Below are positions 52,206 to 63,828 of a stretch of 64,000 nt of DNA, piece by piece. The stretch spans positions 372,001 to 436,000 of the forward strand of contig NZ_JADOBQ010000002.1 of NCBI RefSeq assembly GCF_015644665.1, in the 5' to 3' direction. This DNA comes from Roseobacter sp. MH60115. GTDB taxonomy: Bacteria > Pseudomonadota > Alphaproteobacteria > Rhodobacterales > Rhodobacteraceae. The first letter of the stretch is position 1, and every line of letters starts with the position of its first letter. The translations under genes and the position numbers were made by a program. Under the pieces are notes generated by a model. The model saw nothing but the letters and a program-made list of their open reading frames with translations, had not been told where the DNA came from and ran no database searches.

Positions 52206-53573
52206 ATGGTATCTGCTGTCGAAAGCATGGCCGCCAACACCAGCTGGTCCGCGCTGGGTAAGGCCACCGACCTGCGCAATCGCATCCTTTTCACGCTTGG
52301 TCTGCTGATCGTCTATCGTCTGGGCACCTTCATCCCGGTGCCGGGCATTGATGGCGTGGCCCTGCGCGAGTTCATGGAGCAGGCGGGGCAGGGCATCGGC
52401 GGCATGGTGTCGATGTTCACCGGGGGCGCGCTGGGGCGGATGGGCATCTTTGCCCTTGGGATCATGCCGTACATTTCGGCCTCGATCATCGTGCAGCTGC
52501 TGACGTCCATGGTGCCGTCGCTGGAGCAGTTGAAGAAAGAGGGCGAACAGGGCCGCAAGAAAATCAACCAGTACACCCGCTATGGCACGGTGCTGCTGGC
52601 CACATTGCAGGCCTACGGGCTCGCGGTGAGCCTTGAAGCGGGCGATATCGTCACCGATCCGGGTCTCTTCTTCCGCATGTCGTGCCTGATCACACTGGTC
52701 GGTGGCACCATGTTCCTGATGTGGCTGGGCGAGCAGATCACCGCCCGCGGCATCGGCAACGGTATTTCACTGATCATCTTCGTGGGCATTATCGCCGAGG
52801 TCCCGGCGGCCCTGGCGCAGTTCTTTGCCTCCGGTCGTTCGGGCGCGATCAGCCCCGCGGTGATCATCGGTGTGATCATTATGGTGATCACGACGATCAT
52901 GTTCGTCGTGTTCATGGAACGTGCGCTGCGCAAGATCCACATCCAGTATCCGCGCCGTCAGGTGGGGATGAAGGTCTATGACGGCGGCTCCAGCCACCTG
53001 CCGGTCAAGGTGAATCCGGCGGGCGTGATCCCGGCGATCTTTGCCTCGTCCCTGCTGCTGCTGCCGGTCACGATCAGCACGTTTTCGGGTAATTCCACCA
53101 ATCCTGTGATGTCCTGGCTGCTGGCGAACTTTGGTCCGGGACAGCCGCTCTACCTGACCTTCTTCGTGGCGATGATCGTTTTCTTTGCCTACTTCTATAC
53201 CTTCAACGTCAGCTTCAAACCGGATGACGTGGCGGACAACCTGAAAAACCAGAACGGCTTTGTGCCCGGCATCCGGCCCGGCAAGAAGACCTCTGAATAC
53301 CTCGAATACGTGGTCAACCGCGTGCTGGTGCTGGGCTCGGGGTATCTTGCGGCGGTCTGTCTGCTGCCGGAAATCCTGCGCGGACAGTTTGCCATTCCCT
53401 TCTACTTCGGCGGCACATCCGTGCTGATCGTCGTCTCGGTCACCATGGACACGATCCAGCAGGTGCAGAGCCACCTTCTGGCCCACCAATACGAAGGTCT
53501 GCTTGAAAAGTCGCAACTGCGCGGTAAATCTGGCGGCAAACCACGCAAGAAACGGAGCCCCGTCCGCCGATGA
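52206..53573 (+). CDS. secY: Preprotein translocase subunit SecY
   Basis: 455 residues from the ATG at 52206; a GTG at 52179 would add 9. Ten membrane helices; '[20 protein letters not shown]', '[20 protein letters not shown]' and '[20 protein letters not shown]' are typical. SecY is the pore of the Sec translocon with SecE (12629). The last codons overlap adk by 4 bases. Confidence 0.98.
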   Translation: MVSAVESMAANTSWSALGKATDLRNRILFTLGLLIVYRLGTFIPVPGIDGVALREFMEQAGQGIGGMVSMFTGGALGRMGIFALGIMPYISASIIVQLLTSMVPSLEQLKKEGEQGRKKINQYTRYGTVLLATLQAYGLAVSLEAGDIVTDPGLFFRMSCLITLVGGTMFLMWLGEQITARGIGNGISLIIFVGIIAEVPAALAQFFASGRSGAISPAVIIGVIIMVITTIMFVVFMERALRKIHIQYPRRQVGMKVYDGGSSHLPVKVNPAGVIPAIFASSLLLLPVTISTFSGNSTNPVMSWLLANFGPGQPLYLTFFVAMIVFFAYFYTFNVSFKPDDVADNLKNQNGFVPGIRPGKKTSEYLEYVVNRVLVLGSGYLAAVCLLPEILRGQFAIPFYFGGTSVLIVVSVTMDTIQQVQSHLLAHQYEGLLEKSQLRGKSGGKPRKKRSPVRR

Positions 53574-54217
53574 ATATTATCCTGCTGGGGCCTCCCGGGG
53601 CTGGTAAGGGGACGCAGGCGCGTCACCTAGTAGAAACACGCGGCATGGTGCAGCTCAGCACCGGCGATATGCTGCGCGAGGCCAAGGACAGCGGCACGGA
53701 AATGGGTAACATAGTGGCGGACGTGATGGCCCGCGGCGCGCTTGTGACCGACGAGATCGTGATCGGGTTGATCAAGGAAAAGCTCGAGACGGTGAAGGCG
53801 AATGGTTTCATCTTCGACGGCTTCCCGCGCACGCTGGCGCAGGCGGATGCCCTGGGCGCCCTGCTGGAGAGCCAGAATGAGACCCTGGACGCGGTGATCG
53901 AGATGCGGGTCGATGATGCCGCCCTGGTCGCGCGGATCGTTGCGCGCTCGACCTGCGCGATGTGCGGTGAGGTCTATAACGACAACACCAAGCCGATCCC
54001 GGCGGATGGCAAATGCACCAACTGCGGCGGTATCGAGTTCAAGCGCCGCGCGGATGACAACGAGGAAAGCCTCAAGACCCGCCTGATGGAATACTACAAG
54101 CAGACTTCGCCGCTGATTGGCTACTACTACGCCAAGGACATGCTCTCGCGCGTGGACGGGCTGGGCAGCATTGATGCCGTCCAGGGCGAAATCGGCGCGG
54201 CGCTCGACGCATCCTAA
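53570..54217 (+). CDS. adk: Adenylate kinase
   Basis: 215 residues. ATP + AMP = 2 ADP. P-loop GPPGAGKGT at residues 7-15, 'DGFPRT' and a LID with two C-x-x-C pairs ('[10 protein letters not shown]' and 'CTNCGG'), so a zinc-binding LID. Coupled to secY by an ATGA overlap. The secY-adk pair is standard in this group, but the usual next gene, rpsM, is displaced by an inserted gene. Confidence 0.97.
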   Translation: MNIILLGPPGAGKGTQARHLVETRGMVQLSTGDMLREAKDSGTEMGNIVADVMARGALVTDEIVIGLIKEKLETVKANGFIFDGFPRTLAQADALGALLESQNETLDAVIEMRVDDAALVARIVARSTCAMCGEVYNDNTKPIPADGKCTNCGGIEFKRRADDNEESLKTRLMEYYKQTSPLIGYYYAKDMLSRVDGLGSIDAVQGEIGAALDAS

Positions 54218-54246
54218 CGAACCTGGGCTACTGGTACTTCCCCGTG

Positions 54247-55185
54247 CTAGACTTGATCCGGCCTTCTGATCTGTTTTGCAAAGTCAGGTAGGCGCTTTTT
54301 GATAAAGTCGTAGAACTTGGTGTTGCGCTCGTTTGTGTCGGTCACGCCGTGAATATGCAGGATGGCGGCTTTGAGGACGGAGACCACCTGTTTGTTGGTT
54401 TCGAACTTTGCGGCAATTCCTCGAGACGGGTGCCATCCCTGCACCTTTCCATTGCTCACTCTCTTGAAAACCTCAAAGAGGGTCAGGTTGTCGGGAGGAT
54501 CAGCAGCCTCGGTGTCAAAGGCGCTTTCGTGGCTCGGGACCGGGGTGACCCAGTCAGGAAGCTTGTCGACAGGCGTATTGATCAAATAGTTCGAAAGCCA
54601 CAATTTGCGGGTGCGGCGGTATTGATCTGATGCTTCTGTGCGCCTTTCCTCGTCGCCTTTTTTGGGGTCTGTCGCGTCATAGAGCAGTTTGAACAGACCC
54701 CTGTTTCTGTCACTGAACAGTTTATACGCAACCTTTATGTCGATGTTGAATTGGTGCGTCGTGGTCTTTTTTGGGTCGTGTTTGCTCAATTCCGGCCCAT
54801 GGCCGTGGGTCGTTCGGATCCGCCCGTTTGCGAAGTAAATGCTGCCGATCAGGCCGTCCTTGACGCTGGCGATGAGCTTGACCTTGGACTCTTCTTTGTA
54901 CTCCTCCGCGGCCCACTCCGGGACGCTCGAGCTGGTGTCCCAAGCAGGCGTTTCCTCCGGGCCGTAGTCGGGCAGGAACGGACTGGAGGAGGTATCAACT
55001 TCGCGTTGCACAACGGTGCTGGCCCGCGACTGCACCTGCCGCAGCTGTGTCACAGGGGTGCTGTCATCCGCCTTGGCCTGCAGCGCGCCCAGTGCAGGGC
55101 TGGCTTTGCCACCGGCTTGGGCGGGGCGGGAGGACGTATGTTTCATACGCTTGGAGGCAGGACGGGTGGCGGTGAGTTTTGACAT
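54247..55185 (-). CDS. Uncharacterised protein with eCIS-associated-type N-terminus
   Basis: 312 residues; AAGGGA lies 7 bases upstream of the ATG. The first 60 residues are basic and disordered and then carry 'LGALQAKADDSTPVTQLRQV' and 'VVQRE'. This pattern (LQ.KAD.S..V.QLR..Q...VVQR) is what I know from DUF4157-type and other cargo or toxin proteins linked to extracellular contractile injection systems. The following 250 residues ('IYFANGRIRTTHGHGPELSK', 'RRTRKLWLSNYLINT') match no domain I recognise. No eCIS structural genes are visible. It faces the ribosomal genes and interrupts adk-rpsM. Confidence 0.65.
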   Translation of the reverse strand: MSKLTATRPASKRMKHTSSRPAQAGGKASPALGALQAKADDSTPVTQLRQVQSRASTVVQREVDTSSSPFLPDYGPEETPAWDTSSSVPEWAAEEYKEESKVKLIASVKDGLIGSIYFANGRIRTTHGHGPELSKHDPKKTTTHQFNIDIKVAYKLFSDRNRGLFKLLYDATDPKKGDEERRTEASDQYRRTRKLWLSNYLINTPVDKLPDWVTPVPSHESAFDTEAADPPDNLTLFEVFKRVSNGKVQGWHPSRGIAAKFETNKQVVSVLKAAILHIHGVTDTNERNTKFYDFIKKRLPDFAKQIRRPDQV

Positions 55186-55496
55186 CGGAGGTCCCTTGAC
55201 GACAAACGGATACGCTACAACCTAGCCTAGAGATACTGAGGGGTCTATACTCGCCTGAGCTGTTGCCCTCCGGCGAAGTTTGGCCACCTGAAATGACATC
55301 GCATCGGCGGGTTGACGCCTGCGCCAAAACCCCATAACACGCGCTATCTCTAACGAGAATCAATTTGTCTCAACGGTCGCTCCCGCGAGGCAAGATCACC
55401 TGATCAGCTGACGCCCGATGCCATGAAAAGCCTCGGGCTTACGTTGTGAAAAAAGGGTCTGGAACTACGGACCCGCAACGAAAAGGAATAGACCAC
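55186..55496 (+). promoter_or_regulatory. rpsM operon promoter region
   Basis: TTGACG at 55312-55317, a 17-base spacer and TAACAC at 55335-55340; start near 55347, leader about 150 bases. No gene in these 311 bases. AAAAGGA precedes the GTG of rpsM. Confidence 0.65.
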
Positions 55497-55865
55497 GTGG
55501 CACGTATTGCCGGCGTAAACATCCCGACTGCAAAGCGGGTTCCCATCGCCCTCACATATATCACCGGTATCGGCAACACTTCGGCAAAGGCAATTTGCGA
55601 AGCGGTTGGTATCGACGCGACCCGCCGGGTCAACGAACTTTCCGACGCCGAAGTGCTGGCCGTGCGCGAGCACATCGATGCCAACTACACCGTCGAAGGT
55701 GACCTGCGTCGCGACACGCAAATGAACATCAAGCGCCTGATGGATCTGGGCTGCTACCGTGGCCTGCGCCATCGTCGCAACCTGCCGGTTCGCGGTCAGC
55801 GCACCCACACCAACGCTCGTACCCGCAAAGGCCCCGCAAAGGCCATTGCCGGTAAGAAGAAGTAA
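55497..55865 (+). CDS. rpsM: 30S ribosomal protein S13
   Basis: 122 residues from the GTG at 55497 ('[19 protein letters not shown]'); the frame is open upstream without S13 similarity. '[18 protein letters not shown]', '[20 protein letters not shown]' and '[17 protein letters not shown]' are diagnostic. S13 bridges the subunits at the head. Confidence 0.97.
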   Translation: MARIAGVNIPTAKRVPIALTYITGIGNTSAKAICEAVGIDATRRVNELSDAEVLAVREHIDANYTVEGDLRRDTQMNIKRLMDLGCYRGLRHRRNLPVRGQRTHTNARTRKGPAKAIAGKKK

Positions 55866-55880
55866 GGGAGGGTCTGACCA

Positions 55881-56270
55881 ATGGCACGTGACAGAGTCCG
55901 CGTTAAGAAAAAGGCCAGCAAGAACATCGCCGCAGGTGTGGCGCATGTGAACAGCTCCTTCAACAACACCAAGATCCTGATCTCGGATGTGCAGGGCAAT
56001 GCGATCTCCTGGTCGTCCGCCGGCACCATGGGCTTCAAGGGCTCGCGGAAATCCACACCCTACGCGGCCCAGATGGCGGCAGAGGATGCGGGCCGCAAGG
56101 CGCAGGAACACGGCGTGAAGACGCTGGAAGTGGAAGTGCAGGGGCCGGGGTCTGGCCGTGAAAGCGCGCTGCGTGCGCTGGCAGCTGCGGGCTTCAACAT
56201 CACCTCCATCCGCGACGTGACGCCCATGGCGCACAACGGCTGCCGCCCACCGAAGCGCCGCCGCGTTTAA
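55881..56270 (+). CDS. rpsK: 30S ribosomal protein S11
   Basis: 129 residues. '[20 protein letters not shown]', '[20 protein letters not shown]' and '[18 protein letters not shown]' are S11, located on the platform near the E-site. It is 15 bases after rpsM. Confidence 0.98.
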   Translation: MARDRVRVKKKASKNIAAGVAHVNSSFNNTKILISDVQGNAISWSSAGTMGFKGSRKSTPYAAQMAAEDAGRKAQEHGVKTLEVEVQGPGSGRESALRALAAAGFNITSIRDVTPMAHNGCRPPKRRRV

Positions 56271-56286
56271 TCAGAATTTGACTATC

Positions 56287-56312
56287 GGGGCTGCGGGATT
56301 TCTCGCGGCCCC
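56287..56312 (+). other. Hairpin before rpoA
   Basis: GGGGCTGCG at 56287-56295 pairs with CGCGGCCCC at 56304-56312 (one G-U). A T-run follows only about 8 bases later, so it is not a clear terminator. It may be a partial one or a processing site between rpsK and rpoA. Confidence 0.4.
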
Positions 56313-56383
56313 CATCCGCTTTTTTGAAACCTCGAGAGTCTTGGCCTTTCGGACATGGGGCTTAGACAGGAATGGAGGGACGC

Positions 56384-57400
56384 ATGATCCACAAGAATTG
56401 GGCTGAATTGATTAAGCCGCAACAGCTTGACGTGAAGCCGGGCAATGATCCGGCACGTCAGGCCACCGTGACCGCCGAACCGTTGGAGCGTGGCTTTGGT
56501 CTGACCATGGGCAATGCACTGCGCCGCGTGCTGATGAGCTCGCTGCAGGGTGCGGCGATCACATCCGTACAGATCGACAACGTGCTGCACGAATTCTCAT
56601 CCGTGGCCGGTGTGCGCGAAGACGTGACCGACATCATCCTGAACCTCAAGGGTGTGTCCCTGCGCATGGAAGTCGAAGGGCCCAAGCGCCTGTCGATCTC
56701 TGCCAAGGGTCCTGGCGTTGTGACAGCGGGCGACATTTCGGAATCCGCTGGTATTGACGTGCTGAACCGCGAACATGTGATCTGCCACCTCGACGACGGT
56801 GCCGATCTCTACATGGAACTGACTGTCAACCAAGGCAAAGGCTATGTCTCTTCCGAGAAGAACAAGCCCGAAGATGCGCCCATCGGCCTGATCCCGATCG
56901 ATGCGATCTATTCGCCGGTCAAAAAGGTCAGTTACGACGTGCAGCCGACCCGGGAAGGTCAGGTTCTGGACTATGACAAGCTGACCATGAAAGTGGAAAC
57001 AGACGGCTCCCTGACACCGGATGACGCGGTGGCTTTTGCCGCGCGTATTCTGCAGGACCAGTTGGGTATCTTCGTCAACTTCGACGAGCCTGAGTCTGCC
57101 TCCCGCGCGGATGAGGACGATGGTCTGGAGTTCAACCCGCTGCTGCTGAAGAAAGTGGACGAGCTGGAATTGTCTGTCCGCTCGGCGAACTGCCTGAAGA
57201 ACGACAACATTGTCTACATCGGTGATCTGATCCAGAAAACCGAAGCGGAAATGCTGCGCACGCCGAACTTTGGCCGCAAATCCTTGAACGAGATCAAGGA
57301 AGTGCTCTCGGGCATGGGTCTGCACCTCGGGATGGACGTCGAAGACTGGCCGCCAGACAACATCGAGGATCTGGCCAAGAAATTCGAAGACTCCTTCTAA
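56384..57400 (+). CDS. rpoA: DNA-directed RNA polymerase subunit alpha
   Basis: 338 residues from the ATG at 56384 behind GGAGGGACGC. The N-terminal dimerisation domain ('[20 protein letters not shown]') and the C-terminal domain with the DNA-binding helices ('[20 protein letters not shown]') are intact. The alpha CTD contacts UP elements and activators. No rpsD gene lies in the operon, as is normal here. Confidence 0.98.
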   Translation: MIHKNWAELIKPQQLDVKPGNDPARQATVTAEPLERGFGLTMGNALRRVLMSSLQGAAITSVQIDNVLHEFSSVAGVREDVTDIILNLKGVSLRMEVEGPKRLSISAKGPGVVTAGDISESAGIDVLNREHVICHLDDGADLYMELTVNQGKGYVSSEKNKPEDAPIGLIPIDAIYSPVKKVSYDVQPTREGQVLDYDKLTMKVETDGSLTPDDAVAFAARILQDQLGIFVNFDEPESASRADEDDGLEFNPLLLKKVDELELSVRSANCLKNDNIVYIGDLIQKTEAEMLRTPNFGRKSLNEIKEVLSGMGLHLGMDVEDWPPDNIEDLAKKFEDSF

Positions 57401-57486
57401 GGGGTCTTTGCGATAGCCCGCCGCGTGCGGGACTTAAATGCCCGCAGCTGGCGGGGAATATCCGGGCCAGAAGGCCCCAAGGAGAG

Positions 57487-57508
57487 CCGGGTGACACGCA
57501 TCACCCGG
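57487..57508 (+). other. Hairpin in the rplQ leader
   Basis: CCGGGTGA at 57487-57494 pairs perfectly with 57501-57508 around CACGCA, in the 156-base gap between rpoA and rplQ. GCCC/GGGC near 57528-57540 adds a small second dyad. Confidence 0.4.
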
Positions 57509-57556
57509 TCAGACAAAGCAAAAACGCCCGTAGAGGGCATTATTAGGAGATAGAAA

Positions 57557-57976
57557 ATGCGTCACGCACGTGGATACCGCCGCCTGAACCGCACACATGA
57601 GCACCGCAAGGCGCTCTGGGCCAACATGGCCGGCTCGCTCATCGAACATGAGCAAATCAAGACAACACTGCCAAAGGCAAAAGAACTGCGCCCGATCATC
57701 GAGAAAATGATCACGCTGGCGAAACGCGGCGATCTGCACGCGCGCCGTCAGGCGGCAGCCAAGCTGAAGCAGGACCAATACGTCACCAAGCTGTTTGACG
57801 TGCTGGGCCCGCGCTACAAGGACCGCCAGGGCGGGTATGTGCGCGTGCTGAAAGCGGGCTTCCGCTATGGCGACATGGCACCGATGGCGATCATCGAGTT
57901 CGTGGATCGCGACCGCGACGCCAAGGGCGCTGCCGACAAGGCGCGTCTGGCTGCCGAAGAAGCCGCTGACGAATAA
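57557..57976 (+). CDS. rplQ: 50S ribosomal protein L17
   Basis: 139 residues. '[20 protein letters not shown]' and '[20 protein letters not shown]' identify L17. An Ala-rich acidic tail of about 20 residues follows the conserved domain. Last gene of the alpha operon; a strong terminator follows. Confidence 0.98.
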   Translation: MRHARGYRRLNRTHEHRKALWANMAGSLIEHEQIKTTLPKAKELRPIIEKMITLAKRGDLHARRQAAAKLKQDQYVTKLFDVLGPRYKDRQGGYVRVLKAGFRYGDMAPMAIIEFVDRDRDAKGAADKARLAAEEAADE

Positions 57977-58001
57977 GCCAAGCGCATCGCGCTTTGCACT
58001 G

Positions 58002-58033
58002 ACCCTTGTCCCTGTCGGGGCGAGGGTTTTTTT
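58002..58033 (+). terminator. Intrinsic terminator after rplQ
   Basis: ACCCTTGTCCC at 58002-58012 pairs with 58017-58027 (two G-U) around TGTC and runs into seven T. It ends the ribosomal cluster. Confidence 0.88.
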
Positions 58034-58111
58034 GTGCGTCCGGCCCGGATATTCAGGGCCGAAGCACGCTGAGGTGTTGCGGTCCGTGCAAGCGGGGCGC
58101 ATATCTGTGGC

Positions 58112-59491
<1,380 letters not shown>

Positions 59492-59492
59492 C

Positions 59493-60800
59493 GTGACCGA
59501 TCTTTTTGCCAGCGAAACTGTCCCAGAACCGGTGGGCCACCGCCCGCTGGCCGACCGGTTGCGTCCGCAAACCCTAAGTGAGGTGATCGGGCAGGATCAG
59601 ATACTGGGGCCGGAAGGGCCGCTGTCAGTCATGTTGGCCTCCGGCACGCTCAGTTCGCTGATTTTCTGGGGGCCGCCGGGGGTAGGAAAGACCACAATCG
59701 CCCGGTTGCTGGCGCATGAGACCGATTTGCACTTTGTGCAGATCAGCGCGATCTTCACCGGCGTGCCGGATTTGCGCAAGGTCTTTGAGGCGGCGAAGAT
59801 CCGGCGACAGAACGGGCAGGGCACGCTGCTCTTCGTCGACGAAATCCACCGCTTCAACAAGGCACAGCAGGACGGGTTCCTGCCGCATATGGAGGATGGC
59901 ACGATCCTGTTGGTGGGGGCGACCACCGAAAACCCATCGTTCGAATTGAACGCCGCCGTCATGAGCCGGGCGCAGGTCATGGTGCTCGAACGGCTCGATC
60001 TGAAGGACCTTGAGCTGCTGGCCCAGCGGGCGGAAAAGGAGTTGGACCGCGCTTTGCCACTGGAGGGCGCGGCGCGCGAGGCGCTGTTGGAGATGGCCGA
60101 TGGCGACGGGCGGGCCCTGCTCAATTTGATCGAACAGGTGGCCGCGTGGAAGGTGGAAGGCAAGCTGGACACCACGGCCCTCTCCGCCCGGCTGATGCGG
60201 CGGGCAGCGCAATACGACAAGGGCGGGGATGCCCACTACAACCTGATTTCGGCCTTGCACAAATCCGTGCGCGGGTCAGACCCGGATGCTGCACTCTATT
60301 GGTTTGCGCGGATGCTGGAAGGCGGCGAGGACCCCAGATATCTGGCGCGGCGGATCACGCGAATGGCGGTGGAAGACATCGGGCTGGCGGACCCGCAGGC
60401 GCAGGCAATCTGTTTGCAATCCTGGGAAACCTACGAACGGTTGGGCTCCCCCGAAGGCGAACTGGCGCTTGCGCAGGCCCTGGCCTATCTGGCGCTGGCC
60501 CCGAAATCCAACGCGACCTATGTGGCCTACAAAGGCGCGCGCGCGGCAGCCAAGCAAACCGGGTCCGAACCGCCGCCGAAACACATCCTGAACGCGCCAA
60601 CCTCGATGATGAAGGATCAGGGGTACGGCGCAGGCTATGCCTATGACCATGACGCTGAGGACGGGTTTTCGGGGCAGAACTACTTTCCGGAGAAAATGGC
60701 CCGCCCGAGCCTTTATCAACCGGTCGAACGTGGCTTTGAACGTGAGTTGAAAAAGCGCCTGGACTACTTTGCCAAGCTGCGGGCAAAGCGCGAAACTTGA
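59493..60800 (+). CDS. rarA: Replication-associated recombination protein A (RarA/MgsA)
   Basis: 435 residues from the GTG at 59493, directly after the htrA stop. An AAA+ ATPase: Walker A 'WGPPGVGKTT', Walker B 'LFVDEIHRFN', sensor regions, then the RarA C-terminal tetramer domain ('HYNLISALHKSVRGSDPDAA', 'RRITRMAVEDIGLADPQAQA'). RarA acts at stalled forks and with SSB. It is probably cotranscribed with htrA and followed by crcB. Confidence 0.95.
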   Translation: MTDLFASETVPEPVGHRPLADRLRPQTLSEVIGQDQILGPEGPLSVMLASGTLSSLIFWGPPGVGKTTIARLLAHETDLHFVQISAIFTGVPDLRKVFEAAKIRRQNGQGTLLFVDEIHRFNKAQQDGFLPHMEDGTILLVGATTENPSFELNAAVMSRAQVMVLERLDLKDLELLAQRAEKELDRALPLEGAAREALLEMADGDGRALLNLIEQVAAWKVEGKLDTTALSARLMRRAAQYDKGGDAHYNLISALHKSVRGSDPDAALYWFARMLEGGEDPRYLARRITRMAVEDIGLADPQAQAICLQSWETYERLGSPEGELALAQALAYLALAPKSNATYVAYKGARAAAKQTGSEPPPKHILNAPTSMMKDQGYGAGYAYDHDAEDGFSGQNYFPEKMARPSLYQPVERGFERELKKRLDYFAKLRAKRET

Positions 60801-60831
60801 CAATCACAGGCGGGTACGTGACAGACCGCGC

Positions 60832-61212
60832 ATGATGAAAACTCTGATCATGGTGGCCGCGGGTGGCGGGCTTGGCGCGTCGTTGCGGTTCCTCTGGGGC
60901 GTTTCCGTGATGCGGGTGACCGGCCCCTCTGAATTCCCTGTGGCGATCATGATGGCAAATGTGCTGGGCTCCTTCCTGATGGGCGCTTTCGTGGTGCTGG
61001 CAGCACACAAGGGGCTGACGCATCTGAGCCCTTTCGTGATGACCGGTCTTCTGGGCGGGTTCACCACCTTCTCAGCCTTTTCACTGGAGGCGGTGACCTT
61101 GATCGAACGCGGTGATCTTGGGGCCGCCGGGCTTTACATGGCGCTCTCCGTTGCTCTTTCCGTTGGAGGTTTGATGCTGGGCCTCTGGATGACACGAGGG
61201 GTGCTGCTATGA
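60832..61212 (+). CDS. crcB: Fluoride ion channel CrcB/FluC
   Basis: 126 residues from the ATG at 60832. Four membrane helices with 'GGGLGASLRFLWG', 'NVLGSFLMGAFV' and 'GLLGGFTTFSAFSLE', whose Phe and Thr residues line the fluoride pore. The protein works as a dual-topology dimer that removes cytoplasmic fluoride. There is no room for a fluoride riboswitch upstream. It overlaps rluC by 4 bases. Confidence 0.95.
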   Translation: MMKTLIMVAAGGGLGASLRFLWGVSVMRVTGPSEFPVAIMMANVLGSFLMGAFVVLAAHKGLTHLSPFVMTGLLGGFTTFSAFSLEAVTLIERGDLGAAGLYMALSVALSVGGLMLGLWMTRGVLL

Positions 61213-62252
61213 GCCGGGTTCAGACAGTGACGGTTGGCGAAGAGGATGCGGATCAGCGGTTGGATCGCTGGTTCCGCCGTCAGTTTCCCCAAATCAGCCA
61301 GGGGCTGATCGAAAAGATGTGTCGCAAAGGCGAAATCCGCGTGGACGGTGGCCGGGTCAAGGCCGCCACGCGTCTGGACGCGGGGCAGCAGGTGCGGGTG
61401 CCCCCCCTGCCGGACAGGGCAGCGCCGCCGCCGGAACCCCGCACGTCAGTCTCGGACGCGGACAGCAAACTGATCCAGTCCTGCGTGATCTACCGGGACG
61501 ACCACGTCATTGCGCTCAACAAACCTGCCGGATTACCGACGCAAGGCGGGTCGAAACAGACCCGCCACGTGGACGGGCTGGCAGAGGCCTTGAAATTCGG
61601 CTTTGACGAAAAACCGCGGCTGGTGCATCGGCTCGACAAGGACACTTCGGGCGTCTTGTTGCTGGCCCGTACACGGCTTGCAGCCAAAGCGCTGACCGCC
61701 GCGATGCGGCACCGTGAGACCCGCAAGATCTACTGGGCGCTCGTCGCCGGAGTGCCGACGCCCTACCTTGGCGAGATCAAGTATGGGCTGGTCAAGGCGC
61801 CGGGTCACGGGCGCGGCGGCGAGGGCGAAAAGATGATCGCCCTGCACCCGCGTGACATTGACGACACCCCTGGCGCAAAGCGGGCGCATACGCTTTATGC
61901 CACGCTCTACCGTGTCGGTTCTCGCTCCGCCTGGGTGGCGATGGAACCGCTGACGGGTCGGACCCACCAGCTCCGGGCACATATGGCAGAGATCGGGCAT
62001 CCGATTGTCGGTGATGGCAAATACGGTGGCTCCGGGCAGGAAAACATGGGCGATGGCTGGGGCGCGCAGCTGGGTGGCATCATTTCCAAGAAACTGCATC
62101 TGCATGCGCGGATGATGCGCTTTGAGCATCCCGAAACACGCAAGACCATCACAGTGACGGCCGATCTGCCGGAGCATATGGCGCAGAGCTGGGAGACCTT
62201 CGGTTGGACCGAGGATCTCGCGGCGGAAGACCCCTTTGAGGCCTTGGGATGA
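61209..62252 (+). CDS. rluC: RluA family pseudouridine synthase (RluC)
   Basis: 347 residues. The N-terminal S4 domain ('LDRWFRRQFPQISQGLIEKM') precedes the RluA catalytic domain with 'HRLDKDTSG' and catalytic Asp143. The enzyme isomerises uridines, probably in 23S rRNA (positions 955, 2504 and 2580 in E. coli). Coupled by ATGA overlaps on both sides. Confidence 0.93.
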   Translation: MSRVQTVTVGEEDADQRLDRWFRRQFPQISQGLIEKMCRKGEIRVDGGRVKAATRLDAGQQVRVPPLPDRAAPPPEPRTSVSDADSKLIQSCVIYRDDHVIALNKPAGLPTQGGSKQTRHVDGLAEALKFGFDEKPRLVHRLDKDTSGVLLLARTRLAAKALTAAMRHRETRKIYWALVAGVPTPYLGEIKYGLVKAPGHGRGGEGEKMIALHPRDIDDTPGAKRAHTLYATLYRVGSRSAWVAMEPLTGRTHQLRAHMAEIGHPIVGDGKYGGSGQENMGDGWGAQLGGIISKKLHLHARMMRFEHPETRKTITVTADLPEHMAQSWETFGWTEDLAAEDPFEALG

Positions 62253-62923
62253 GCGGCGCCTTGCGGCTGGTGATCTTTGATGTGGATGGCACGCTGGTGG
62301 ACAGCCAGGGTGACATTCTGGCGGCCATGGGGGAGGCGTTTGACGCGGTTGATCTGCCGCGCCCCTCGCGTGCGACCGTACTGGGCATCGTCGGCCTGTC
62401 CCTTGAGGTCGCGATGGCCCGCTTGGCCCCGGAGGCCGATCATGCTCGCATGGTGCAAGCCTACAAGGACGCCTATATGACCCTGCGCGCGAAGACCGGA
62501 GCGGCGCAGTCTTCGCCGCTTTATCCCGGTGCCCGTGAGACACTGGAACGCCTACAGTCGGCGCCGGACGTCCTTCTGGGGGTCGCGACAGGCAAATCAA
62601 AACGCGGGCTGGACAAGCTGATCGAAGCGCATGCGCTTGAGAATGTCTTCGTCACCCGGCAGGTTGCTGACTTTCACCCGTCCAAGCCACATCCGTCGAT
62701 GATCTATCAGGCCATGTCGGACGCCGGTGTCAAACCGCAGGATACGGTGATGATTGGCGATACCAGCTTTGACATGGAAATGGCGGCGGCGGCGGGCGTG
62801 TCCGGATTTGGCGTCAGCTGGGGGTATCATCCCGTCTCCGCTCTCTCTGCCGCGCAACTGGTGCTGGACGAGTTTTCCGCCCTTGAGGGCGCGTTACAGG
62901 CACTCTGGAGGGCCTCGGCATGA
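62249..62923 (+). CDS. HAD family phosphatase (phosphoglycolate-phosphatase-like)
   Basis: 224 residues. Motif I 'FDVDGTLVDS' near residues 10-19, motif II Thr in 'GVATGKSKRG', motif III Lys in 'HPSKPHPS' and motif IV 'GDTSFDMEMA' are all present, with a helical cap between. The class is Gph-like, but the substrate is not settled. Its start overlaps rluC and its end overlaps the ATP12 gene (ATGA each). Confidence 0.93.
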   Translation: MSGALRLVIFDVDGTLVDSQGDILAAMGEAFDAVDLPRPSRATVLGIVGLSLEVAMARLAPEADHARMVQAYKDAYMTLRAKTGAAQSSPLYPGARETLERLQSAPDVLLGVATGKSKRGLDKLIEAHALENVFVTRQVADFHPSKPHPSMIYQAMSDAGVKPQDTVMIGDTSFDMEMAAAAGVSGFGVSWGYHPVSALSAAQLVLDEFSALEGALQALWRASA

Positions 62924-63624
62924 GTGAATGGAAGGCCAAGCGGTTCTGGACAGCGGTGGAAATCACCGAAGCACCGGAAGGGTATGGCATCGAACTCGAC
63001 GGGCGCCCCGTGAAAACGCCCGCGAAACGGGCACTTCTCGTGCCCACACGTGGTTTCGCCCAAGCGGTTGCTGCGGAATGGGAGGCGCAGGAAGAGCTCA
63101 TTGAGCCGCAGAACATGCCCTTCACCCGCACCGCCAACGCCGCTCTGGACAAGGTGGCGGTCCAGCATGCGGAGGTTGCGGATATGCTGGCAGCCTACGG
63201 CGATAGCGACCTGCTCTGCTACCGGGCTGAGCAACCTGCGGAACTGGTGGCGCGTCAATCCGAGCGTTGGGATCCGTTGTTGGCATGGGCGGAGCAGGCC
63301 TTGGGCGCGCGACTGGAGGCACGGACGGGTGTGATACATGTGCCGCAGGACGCGCAGGCGCTTGCCGCGCTCAAGGCACGGGTGCACGCCCTGTCTGATT
63401 TCCAGCTCGCGGCCTTCCATGACCTCGTCAGCCTGTCAGGGTCACTGATTCTGGGCTTTGCTGCCACGCAAGATGTGCAAACTATTCAAGCGCTTTGGGA
63501 AATATCCCGTCTCGATGAAATCTGGCAGGCGGAACAATGGGGCAAGGACGACGAAGCAGAGGCCGCCGCGGCCATAAAACAAATGGCATTCGAGCATGCT
63601 AAAACGGTTTTTGATCTCTCATAG
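62920..63624 (+). CDS. ATP12 family F1-ATPase assembly chaperone
   Basis: 234 residues. 'MSEWKAKRFWTAVEIT', 'IELDGRPVKTPAKR', 'AAEWEAQEELIEPQNMPFTR' and 'DSDLLCYRAEQP' are typical of the alphaproteobacterial ATP12 family, the relative of the mitochondrial factor that holds the alpha subunit of F1 during assembly. Last gene of the crcB-rluC-HAD-atp12 chain. Confidence 0.94.
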   Translation: MSEWKAKRFWTAVEITEAPEGYGIELDGRPVKTPAKRALLVPTRGFAQAVAAEWEAQEELIEPQNMPFTRTANAALDKVAVQHAEVADMLAAYGDSDLLCYRAEQPAELVARQSERWDPLLAWAEQALGARLEARTGVIHVPQDAQALAALKARVHALSDFQLAAFHDLVSLSGSLILGFAATQDVQTIQALWEISRLDEIWQAEQWGKDDEAEAAAAIKQMAFEHAKTVFDLS

Positions 63625-63828
63625 GGTGAAAAATCTCGCGTACCGTGAGGAAAGCTAAAACATAACGGTAAGACAGGCTGATTTTGCGGCGCCTGCCCTT
63701 GACGTTATTGCGTGAATTCGCCCAGTATATCGCCCACTTGGAAGGTCAAAACTTTCAATATCGCCTCCGGCCTAACATGTGCCGGTCGACCCGCCGTTAA
63801 ACTGGCGGAAAATCAGGAAGAGGTAAAA

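Noticed and set aside
60784-60831. A fluoride riboswitch before crcB
   Set aside because: Only 31 bases separate rarA and crcB, too few for the known fluoride aptamer.
63699-63731. TTGACG and TATATC as a promoter for the solute-binding protein gene
   Set aside because: The spacing is 21 bases, too long for a sigma-70 promoter, and no better -10 box lies at 16-18 bases.
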